5,743 nt of DNA from the NCBI GenBank assembly GCA_025453375.1, contig JALOQT010000075.1, positions 1-5,743 on the forward strand, written 5' to 3'. The notes beneath the pieces are model-generated. The model ran no database searches and was not told the DNA's origin. It saw only the letters and a program-made list of their open reading frames with translations. A program made the translations under genes and the position numbers. The DNA comes from Phycisphaerales bacterium. Lineage in GTDB: Bacteria; Planctomycetota; Phycisphaerae; Phycisphaerales; UBA1924. Positions 1-4,954 of the stretch are shown here, piece after piece (position 1 is the stretch's first letter; each line of letters begins with the position of its first letter).

Positions 1-1296
1 GTCTTTGCGCGGCCGCGGCGGCTGGCGAGTCTGGCGATGCTGTTTGCCGGGGGCTTGGCACTGGCGTGCGGTATTGCGCTGATTGACCCGCGGGCGATGA
101 TCGCGGCGGCGTGCGTGCCGGCGGCGCTGGTCGCGGCGGTGCTGGCGGTGGCGTATGAGCGGCGCACGGCTTTGGCGGTGGCGAGTTTGTTGGGACTCGC
201 CGGGGCGCTGGCGGTGCGGCTGCCGATCGAGGCGGCGGTGCTGCCATTGGCGGCGGCGGGGCTGGTCGTCTGGCAGTTGCGCGAGATTCGCCATCGCGGG
301 ACGCTGATCCGCACGGGCGTGATTGCCGGGGCGCTGCTGGTGGCGATGACGCTGCTCGTCGAGCAGTTGAGTCTGCCCTTGTCCGAGGCGGCGCTGCCGC
401 AGATGCTGTTTGCGGCCGGGGCGGCGGGGGTGGGCGTGCTGCTGGCGTGCTTTGTGGTGCTGGGCTTGCTGCCGACGATTGAGCGGGCCTTCGGCGTGCT
501 GACGCCCTTGACGCTGATTGAACTGCGCGACCCGCGCCACCCGCTGCTGCAGGTGCTGCAGCAACGCGCGCCGGGCACGTGGGTGCACTCGATGAACGTG
601 GCGAACCTGACGGAGCAGGCGTGCCAGGCGATCGGCGCTGATGGCCTGCTGGCGCACGTCGGGGCGCTGTATCACGACTGCGGGAAGATGAACCGGCCGG
701 AGATGTTCGTCGAGAACCAGTCGGGGATCAACCGGCATGACAAACTGTCGCCCTCGATGAGCCTGCTGCTGATTGTCTCGCACGTGGCTGATGGGCTGGA
801 GATGGCGCGGGAGCATGCGCTGCCGCAGCCGCTGTGGCACTTCATTGAGGCGCACCACGGGACGACGGTGGTGGAGTATTTCTATCACCGGGCGCGCAAG
901 CAGCATGACGAGGCGTGCCAGCAGGCGGGCAAGAGCGTTGATGGGCAGCCCGATGAGAAGCAGTATCGGTATCCGGGTCCGAAGCCGCGGACGAAGGAAG
1001 TGGCGGTGATGATGATCTGCGACGCGGCTGAGGGCGCGGCGCGGGCGATGACGGATCCGACGGCGGTGAAACTGGAGGCGATGGTGCGGTCGATCGCCGA
1101 CAAGCGGCTGGCCGACGCGCAGTTTGACCAGTGCGAACTGACGATGCGGGAGATCAGCACGATCGTGGCGACGGTGTCGCGCAGCCTGGCGAGCATCCAC
1201 CACGGGCGCGTGGCGTATCCGGACGCAGCACGGCGTGGCGCAGGGGCCGCCGGGGCACCGGGCGGCGGGCCGAAGCCGATCGTCAGCCAGGGATGA
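1..1296 (+). CDS. 7TM-HD family (PgpH/YqfF-like) phosphodiesterase, 5'-truncated
   Basis: The frame is open from base 1 to the TGA at 1294-1296, so the N-terminus lies outside the window; the ATG at 37 is simply the first in-window Met. Counting window codons, residues 8-156 hold about six hydrophobic segments (near 8-27, 33-52, 58-73, 77-92, 102-121 and 134-156), followed by the linker LLPTIERAF and a cytosolic HD domain. Metal-ligand residues fit the family: H196, the H225-D226 pair (HDCG, where HDIG is commoner), H261, H285-H286 (HHG) and D341. YRYPGPKPRTKE and the end FDQCELTMREI...HHGRVAYP are also typical. Characterised PgpH proteins hydrolyse cyclic di-AMP to pApA; that substrate is inferred here. 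The extracellular 7TMR-HDED domain, if present, would lie upstream. In many bacteria ybeY follows this gene, but here it does not. About 20 Gly/Ala/Pro-rich residues form the C-terminal tail. Confidence 0.93.
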   Translation, partial: VFARPRRLASLAMLFAGGLALACGIALIDPRAMIAAACVPAALVAAVLAVAYERRTALAVASLLGLAGALAVRLPIEAAVLPLAAAGLVVWQLREIRHRGTLIRTGVIAGALLVAMTLLVEQLSLPLSEAALPQMLFAAGAAGVGVLLACFVVLGLLPTIERAFGVLTPLTLIELRDPRHPLLQVLQQRAPGTWVHSMNVANLTEQACQAIGADGLLAHVGALYHDCGKMNRPEMFVENQSGINRHDKLSPSMSLLLIVSHVADGLEMAREHALPQPLWHFIEAHHGTTVVEYFYHRARKQHDEACQQAGKSVDGQPDEKQYRYPGPKPRTKEVAVMMICDAAEGAARAMTDPTAVKLEAMVRSIADKRLADAQFDQCELTMREISTIVATVSRSLASIHHGRVAYPDAARRGAGAAGAPGGGPKPIVSQG

Positions 1297-1310
1297 GGGG
1301 CGTGGGGGGG

Positions 1311-1328
1311 CGTGAGACGTGAGACGTG
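1311..1328. repeat. Short tandem heptamer GTGAGAC array
   Basis: The sequence CGTGAGACGTGAGACGTGA contains two exact GTGAGAC copies and a partial third, starting 15 bases after the phosphodiesterase stop codon. It is non-coding spacer. Its role is unknown; the copy number is low, so it may be a small slippage array rather than a functional site. Confidence 0.6.
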
Positions 1329-1394
1329 AAAAATGTCGGGGGCGTTTGGCTGGTTGCAGGAAGCGAGCGTCGCGCAGCGATACCTCCGCTGAGA

Positions 1395-1420
1395 CCTCGG
1401 CCCTCGGCCCTGAGCCCTTC
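1395..1420. repeat. Degenerate heptamer CCTCGGC array
   Basis: Consecutive 7-base units read CCTCGGC, CCTCGGC, CCTGAGC, CCTTC. Read on the other strand, this is a GGGCCGA/GGGCTCA pattern that resembles the GGGCTGA/GGGCCGA spacer repeat after the secreted-protein gene (4797-4832). It lies in the spacer before nuoI, just upstream of the proposed promoter. No function can be assigned. Confidence 0.5.
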
Positions 1421-1432
1421 CCTGCATCTGCC

Positions 1433-1468
1433 TTGATGCCTGTTGGGCCGTGGCCCTATCCTCTGGAT
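1433..1468 (+). promoter_or_regulatory. Probable leaderless promoter of nuoI
   Basis: TTGATG (1433-1438) and TATCCT (1457-1462) are separated by 18 bases, fitting the -35 and -10 elements of a housekeeping-sigma promoter. The last base of TATCCT is 7 bases before the A of ATG 1469, so a normally placed start site would be the A of the start codon itself. The same TANNNT-N6-ATG spacing occurs before ATG 2324 and ATG 4955. No Shine-Dalgarno sequence precedes 1469, which fits a leaderless message. No transcript data are available here. Confidence 0.6.
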
Positions 1469-2014
1469 ATGGCGATCAAGCCCGAGGATGTGTATGTGAT
1501 TCCGTCTCCGCCGCCGAGCAGCGTGGAGAGTGTGTATCTGCGTGAGGTGGTCAAGGGGTTCGGGATCACGTTTCGGCACATGCTGACGAGCTTCGGCCAG
1601 GGCAAGACGAGCCGGACGATGCAGTATCCAGAGCAGCGCCGTGAGGATTTGCCGCTGGAGAAGGGCGGGATTCACCCGGGGAACTTCCGGGCGTTTCACC
1701 GGCTGAACAAGGACGAGGCGGGGCGGGTCAAGTGCGTCGCGTGCATGATGTGCCCGACGATCTGCCCGGCCAAGTGCATTCACATCGTCGCCGGGGAGAG
1801 CCCGTGGGAGGATCGCGAGAAGTATCCGGTCAAGTTTGAGATCGACGAGCTGCGGTGCATCTACTGCGGCATGTGCGAGGAGGCGTGCCCGGTCGACGCG
1901 ATCGAACTGACTCCGGTCTACGACATCGTCGGCATGACGCGCCAGGAGATGATCTTCGACAAGGAGAAACTCCTGAAGATGTACGACCTGACGATCAATC
2001 GCAAGCCGATGTGA
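1469..2014 (+). CDS. nuoI: NADH-quinone oxidoreductase subunit I (NuoI)
   Basis: This 181-residue protein is the peripheral-arm subunit of complex I that carries iron-sulfur clusters N6a and N6b and passes electrons toward the quinone site. Two ferredoxin-type motifs are complete: CVACMMCPTICP (C89, C92, C95, C99) and CIYCGMCEEACP (C130, C133, C136, C140). The N-terminal region (FGITFRHMLTS, MQYPEQ, LP) and the tail (RQEMIFDKEKLL) also fit NuoI, and the length is close to the usual 180 or so residues. The frame is open upstream to 1319, but the first 50 residues there are not NuoI-like. ATG 1469 starts MAIKPEDV and sits at the leaderless spacing from TATCCT; ATG 1436 overlaps the proposed -35. 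No other nuo gene is adjacent, which is unusual because nuoI is normally between nuoH and nuoJ. C103 is an extra cysteine just after the first motif. Confidence 0.96.
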   Translation: MAIKPEDVYVIPSPPPSSVESVYLREVVKGFGITFRHMLTSFGQGKTSRTMQYPEQRREDLPLEKGGIHPGNFRAFHRLNKDEAGRVKCVACMMCPTICPAKCIHIVAGESPWEDREKYPVKFEIDELRCIYCGMCEEACPVDAIELTPVYDIVGMTRQEMIFDKEKLLKMYDLTINRKPM

Positions 2015-2032
2015 GCCGGGCCGGAGGCAGGG

Positions 2033-2174
2033 CCACATGGCTACATGGCTACAGCGCTACATAGCTACATGAAGACAGGGTGATGGGCGATCGGTCGCGT
2101 TTGGTGCACCGGCCGCGTCAGGCGGACGATGTATTCATGTAGCCATGTAGCCATGTAGCCATGTAGTGCTGTTG
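2033..2174. repeat. Inverted pair of octamer arrays (CTACATGG / CATGTAGC)
   Basis: The left arm (2033-2073) has five degenerate units: CCACATGG, CTACATGG, CTACAGCG, CTACATAG, CTACATGA. The right arm (2134-2174) begins TT and then has three exact CATGTAGC units plus CATGTAG. The arms are inverted: 2041-2073 pairs with 2134-2166 at 30 of 33 positions, and 34 of 41 over the full arms, around a 60-base loop (2074-2133). It starts 18 bases after the nuoI stop. A transcript could fold into a long stem, so it might stabilise or end the nuoI message, but there is no T-run and no evidence of either role. The octamer itself is close to a palindrome (CATG core). Confidence 0.85.
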
Positions 2175-2187
2175 GCTCGCAGTGTCA

Positions 2188-2260
2188 GGGTGGGAGTAAG
2201 GGTGTGAAGGTGGGAAAGGTTTGGGGGTGTGGTTTGGGGCTTAGGTGGGGAGGCTTGGGG
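2188..2260 (+). other. G-run tract with G-quadruplex potential
   Basis: Eight runs of three or more G occur on the + strand: 2188-2190, 2192-2194, 2200-2202, 2212-2214, 2223-2227, 2236-2239, 2247-2250 and 2257-2260. The last four runs have four or five G each, with loops of 8, 7 and 6 bases. The tract is almost free of C on this strand, unlike the rest of the window, and contains no credible gene. It ends about 50 bases upstream of the TAGGCT promoter element, so it is upstream DNA on the non-template strand of the next unit. Folding is a prediction from sequence only. Confidence 0.6.
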
Positions 2261-2304
2261 AGTTTCTCGGCGGATGGGTGATTGCTGCTAGCAAATGGCG
2301 AGTT

Positions 2305-2323
2305 TTTGTGGTAGGCTGACAAT
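2305..2323 (+). promoter_or_regulatory. Probable promoter with TTTGTGGTAGGCTG motif (start site at A2324)
   Basis: The 14-mer TTTGTGGTAGGCTG (2305-2318) is identical to the one before comF (4936-4949), and in both places an ATG begins 6 bases after TAGGCT. TAGGCT (2312-2317) is read as a -10 element, placing the transcript start at A2324. No good -35 exists at the usual spacing (TAGCAA at 2289-2294 is weak). GTGG directly before TAGGCT may act as an extended -10. GGGTGATTG at 2276-2284 recurs at 4908-4916, one base differently spaced. Confidence 0.6.
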
Positions 2324-2440
2324 ATGTTCGGTTGCTGCATCCCCACGTCTTTGGGGGTGATCGGGCCGAGCTGCATCCAGCCCAAGGGGAATGACGCGCT
2401 TCGGCGCGGGTGCTGTGTACGGCGCTTGACGCGTAGGTGA
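2324..2440 (+). CDS. Possible leaderless small ORF, 38-residue Cys-rich cationic peptide
   Basis: ATG 2324 is exactly 6 bases after the TAGGCT element and opens a 38-codon frame ending in TGA 2438-2440. The peptide starts MFGCCIPTSLG and ends LRRGCCVRRLTRR. It has five cysteines (4, 5, 17, 30, 31), one Lys, six Arg and one Asp, so it is strongly basic. About 81% of third positions are G or C, which fits coding but is not decisive in this genome. GCTGCATCC occurs twice in the same frame (2334-2342, 2370-2378), giving CIP and CIQP. Codons 6-12 lie in a predicted 7-bp hairpin (2339-2358, ATCCCCA with TGGGGGT). The next gene begins 69 bases later with its own ribosome binding site. It could be a leader peptide, a free small protein, or untranslated leader with a chance ATG. 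I recognise no family. Confidence 0.32.
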   Translation: MFGCCIPTSLGVIGPSCIQPKGNDALRRGCCVRRLTRR

Positions 2441-2497
2441 AGCGCTGCCGCGGGGTGCGGAGTGACCGGAAGACGAAGTGTGGTCAACTGAGCAAGT

Positions 2498-2503
2498 AAG
2501 GAG
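2498..2503 (+). promoter_or_regulatory. Shine-Dalgarno AAGGAG for the GTG at 2510
   Basis: AAGGAG lies 6 bases before GTG 2510 but 12 before the in-frame ATG 2516, so it favours the GTG start. It is the only strong Shine-Dalgarno sequence before a gene start in this window. Flanking GGTCAAC (2482-2488) and GTCGACC (2503-2509) could pair with one mismatch and leave most of the site in a loop, with the GTG directly after the stem. Confidence 0.75.
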
Positions 2504-2509
2504 TCGACC

Positions 2510-4792
2510 GTGAATATGAAGAATGTGACGACGGGTGTGGGTGTGCTGGCGGTGCTGGCTGGCAGCATGGTGTCGGTCGGTGCGATCCGCGATACGCGGA
2601 CCGAAGCCAACGTTCCGAGCGTGGCGCGGATGGGCGATCCGGCCAATGCGCGGTTCACCATCACGGTGACGGCAGACTACACCGTGGACTTCATCCGCTT
2701 CGGTGGGACGTGGGGCGCTTCGCGCGACTTTTCGTGGATTCGCGAGGCGATGGTGCGGGTGATCCCGCCGGCGAGCACGGGCGCGGCGCCGTTTGTGGTC
2801 AATGCCAGTGCTGCTGGCGTGACGACGGCCGGGACGTACAACGGGTTTGGATTCTGCCCGACGCCGATCCCGACGGTAGTTGGCGACGTGTGGGAGTTTG
2901 AGTTCTTCGACAACGTCGATGACGCGACGAGCGTGCCGACGGGGACGGGTGCCGGGTTCGGGGCGTATGACTCGATCTGGACGAGTGTGACGGTCTCGCT
3001 GGATGACGGCCCGCGGGCGGCATTCCCGGGGCCGATTGGGTCGGACTTTGTCAGTTTCACGGGCGTGAACAGCGATGGCTTGTTCGGCAGCGCGTCGAAC
3101 TCTGTGCTGACCTGGAACGTGACGACGCCGCTGACGGCTCAGTCGCCGGCGCTGCGGACGGTGGCGCGCGGGACGGCGCTGACGGGGCAGAGCGCGGACA
3201 ACACGATCGCGGCGCAGATGTCGATTTCGAACATTCATGTGACGCCGCCGCCGGGCTCGGGCGTGGCGCCGTTTGTGGCGTTTGCCAATACGGCGTTCCC
3301 GTCGTCGGTGACGGTGATCGGCAACACGGCGCTGGCCGGGCTTCAGAATGGCGGCGTGGGTGAGTGGACATTCCGGTTCTTCCAGAGCGCGGATCTGACC
3401 TCGACGGGCACGCTGGGCGATGAGGCAGGCGTGGATGCGATCTGGACGAACGTTCGGTTTGAACTGCTGGATGCGGCGCCGGTCAACACGCCTCTGGGCG
3501 ATGACCCGAGCGGTCAGTTTGCCACGACGGTGGGTGGCGGGCAGATTCAGTGGTATCGCTTCAACCTGACGCAGCCGATCAGCCGTGCTCGGAACAACGC
3601 GTTCAGCATCGATAACGAAGGCTCGACGACGACGCCGGTGAACGACACGTTCATGGCGATGTATCAGGGCTTTGATGGCTTTGCGCGTGCGGCGGACGTG
3701 GCCGACGGCAGCAACGACATCGCGATGCTGAGCTTCGGTGCCGACACGCGTGCGGCCAACCCGGGCCCGACGGCGGGTGTGGCGTATAACGGGCGTGACG
3801 GCGGCCTGGCGGCTGGCGAGTGGTATCTGGCCGTTGGCGCCGGTGGCACGGCGGCGGCGCCGCCCACGTTCGGCGGTCTGTTCAGCATCATCAACGTGCC
3901 GGCGGCGGCGTCGGGGCCGAACCTGCTGACGAACATCGCGCTGATCAACAACAGCCTGACGCTGCCGACGCCGACGGTTCCGGCTGGTGCGGTGGATATC
4001 GGGACGGTGGGCACGGGCACGCCCGGGACCGAGGCGATCATCACGCGGACGTGGACGGCGCCGACCGATGCGTCAGCGTTCCAGTGGTATCGCTTCGTGA
4101 CGACGGCCGATGCGACGGACCAGACGGGCTTCTATCTGGACATCGACACCGAGGGCACGGCGCCGACGATCACCGGTGCGGTGCTGCCGGCTGATACGGA
4201 GATGGGTCTGTATGCCGCCAATGGTCTGATCCTGCTGTCTGATGATGATGACGGCAGCGGCAGCCGCTCGGCGATCAGCCTGGGTGATCGCTTGCCGAAC
4301 CGTCCGGCGGTGACGACCTTGCCGAGCGCGGCCGGCGTGGCCCGCAACGGTCGCGACGGCATCCTGCCGGCTGGCGAGTATTACCTGGCGGTGTCGTTCT
4401 TCAACACGCTGTATCCGGCGGGCACCTCCACGACGCAGTTTGAACTGCCGTTGCCGGCGGCCGCGGCGATTGCGGCGCCGGAAGACGTGATCGTCAACTT
4501 CCGCACGAACCTGCCCGGTGGTGGGCCGACGTGCAACAGCCGTGCGAACTTTGCCGGCCCGAACCAGGACACGACGCCGGACGCCGCGCTGACGGCTGAC
4601 GACATCATCGTGTTCCTTGGGTACTACTTCGGCAACGCGACGGGTGCACCGATTGCGGGCAACCCGGCCAGCCCGGCGAACCTGCGGGCGGACGTCTCCG
4701 GCGCGAACCAGAACGCGTCGGCTCCGGACGGGACGTTGACGGCTGACGACATCATCGTGTTCCTTGGGTTCTACTTCCAGGGCTGCCCGTGA
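2510..4792 (+). CDS. Secreted repeat protein with C-terminal GC-type dockerin-like pair
   Basis: This 760-residue protein of unknown function starts at GTG 2510. A signal peptide is likely: a single Lys, a hydrophobic stretch at 6-23, and a probable cut after SVGA (residue 25). The body is three duplications. Repeats A (about 84-168 and 244-322) share PP..(T/S)G.APFV and a (E/W)(F/T)F(E/R)FF...D(S/A)IWT(S/N)V end. Repeats B (about 347-445 and 525-630) share QWYRF, IDxEG, a (F)MAMY/MGLY strand, NGRDG and (A/P)AGE(W/Y)YLAV; they resemble the PPC/DVUA0089 type of beta-sandwich, a tentative match. The end (675-760) holds two dockerin-like units, each with LTADDIIVFLG.YF, and the chain ends QGCP. 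C675 and C759 bracket this pair and could form a disulfide. Planctomycetal proteins with this terminus are thought to be surface-attached or assembled outside the cytoplasm, but the partner is unknown. I see no catalytic motif, so a structural or ligand-binding role is as likely as an enzyme. Confidence 0.93.
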   Translation: MNMKNVTTGVGVLAVLAGSMVSVGAIRDTRTEANVPSVARMGDPANARFTITVTADYTVDFIRFGGTWGASRDFSWIREAMVRVIPPASTGAAPFVVNASAAGVTTAGTYNGFGFCPTPIPTVVGDVWEFEFFDNVDDATSVPTGTGAGFGAYDSIWTSVTVSLDDGPRAAFPGPIGSDFVSFTGVNSDGLFGSASNSVLTWNVTTPLTAQSPALRTVARGTALTGQSADNTIAAQMSISNIHVTPPPGSGVAPFVAFANTAFPSSVTVIGNTALAGLQNGGVGEWTFRFFQSADLTSTGTLGDEAGVDAIWTNVRFELLDAAPVNTPLGDDPSGQFATTVGGGQIQWYRFNLTQPISRARNNAFSIDNEGSTTTPVNDTFMAMYQGFDGFARAADVADGSNDIAMLSFGADTRAANPGPTAGVAYNGRDGGLAAGEWYLAVGAGGTAAAPPTFGGLFSIINVPAAASGPNLLTNIALINNSLTLPTPTVPAGAVDIGTVGTGTPGTEAIITRTWTAPTDASAFQWYRFVTTADATDQTGFYLDIDTEGTAPTITGAVLPADTEMGLYAANGLILLSDDDDGSGSRSAISLGDRLPNRPAVTTLPSAAGVARNGRDGILPAGEYYLAVSFFNTLYPAGTSTTQFELPLPAAAAIAAPEDVIVNFRTNLPGGGPTCNSRANFAGPNQDTTPDAALTADDIIVFLGYYFGNATGAPIAGNPASPANLRADVSGANQNASAPDGTLTADDIIVFLGFYFQGCP
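4590..4777 (+). repeat. Near-identical DNA repeat encoding the two dockerin-like motifs
   Basis: Bases 4590-4622 and 4737-4769 are identical over 33 nt. After one mismatch the match continues, giving 40 of 41 identical (4590-4630 and 4737-4777). The offset is 147 bases, which is 49 codons, so the frame is kept. Both copies encode LTADDIIVFLG followed by (Y/F)YF. Synonymous positions are identical even though the sequences between the copies have diverged. Confidence 0.9.
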
Positions 4793-4796
4793 GTGA

Positions 4797-4832
4797 GCGG
4801 GCTGAGGTTTGCGGGCTGAGGGCCGAGTGAGC
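4797..4832. repeat. Heptamer-phased GGGCTGA/GGGCCGA spacer repeat
   Basis: GCGGGCTGAGG occurs at 4797-4807 and again at 4811-4821, offset by 14 bases (two heptamers), and continues into GGCCGAG. It lies between the secreted-protein stop codon and the terminator. The motif resembles the reverse complement of the array at 1395-1420. Function is unknown. Confidence 0.5.
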
Positions 4833-4862
4833 ATGCGGCCGTCGGCTGATGAGTGACTTTTC

Positions 4863-4892
4863 AACGCCCCGCGCTGTGCGCGGGGCGTTTTT
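4863..4892 (+). terminator. Intrinsic (Rho-independent) terminator
   Basis: AACGCCCCGCGC (4863-4874) and GCGCGGGGCGTT (4878-4889) form a perfect 12-bp, GC-rich stem with a TGT loop, and five T (4888-4892) close the hairpin. It lies 70 bases after the secreted-protein stop codon and would end that transcript before comF. There is no T-run on the other strand, so it should work in one direction only. Confidence 0.93.
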
Positions 4893-4935
4893 CATTGTCG
4901 TGGCCTTGGGTGATTGGCTGGCGCACGTGACGTGG

Positions 4936-4954
4936 TTTGTGGTAGGCTGCGGGG
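4936..4954 (+). promoter_or_regulatory. Probable leaderless promoter of comF
   Basis: TTTGTGGTAGGCTG (4936-4949) is an exact copy of the motif at 2305-2318. TAGGCT (4943-4948) ends 7 bases before the A of ATG 4955, so the transcript is expected to begin at the start codon. It follows the terminator by about 45 bases, making comF a separate unit. No -35 is evident at the usual spacing; TTGGCT (4914-4919) is 23 bases away. Confidence 0.62.

Noticed and set aside
1319..1468. N-terminal extension of nuoI from ATG 1319
   Set aside because: The extra 50 residues read through spacer repeats, are unlike NuoI and would overlap the proposed promoter.
1283..2038. Antisense open frame of 251 codons over nuoI
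   Set aside because: It covers the unmistakable NuoI gene and has no recognisable domain; it is a high-GC shadow.
2033..2174. CRISPR array or insertion-sequence ends
   Set aside because: The units are contiguous octamers with no unique spacers, there is no transposase, and the 60-base centre has no gene.
2185..2664. Antisense frame of 159 codons through the G-run tract
   Set aside because: It arises from C-rich reverse sequence giving Pro/Thr/Ser/His runs and overlaps the secreted-protein start; no start signal is seen.
2288..3238. Antisense open frame of 316 codons over the start of the secreted-protein gene
   Set aside because: The product is Arg/His/Pro-rich low complexity, while the + strand has a signal peptide, a ribosome binding site and repeated domains.
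4073..4864. Antisense frame with repeated residues (PKEHDDVVSRQR twice)
   Set aside because: The repetition is just the reverse reading of the duplicated dockerin-like DNA.
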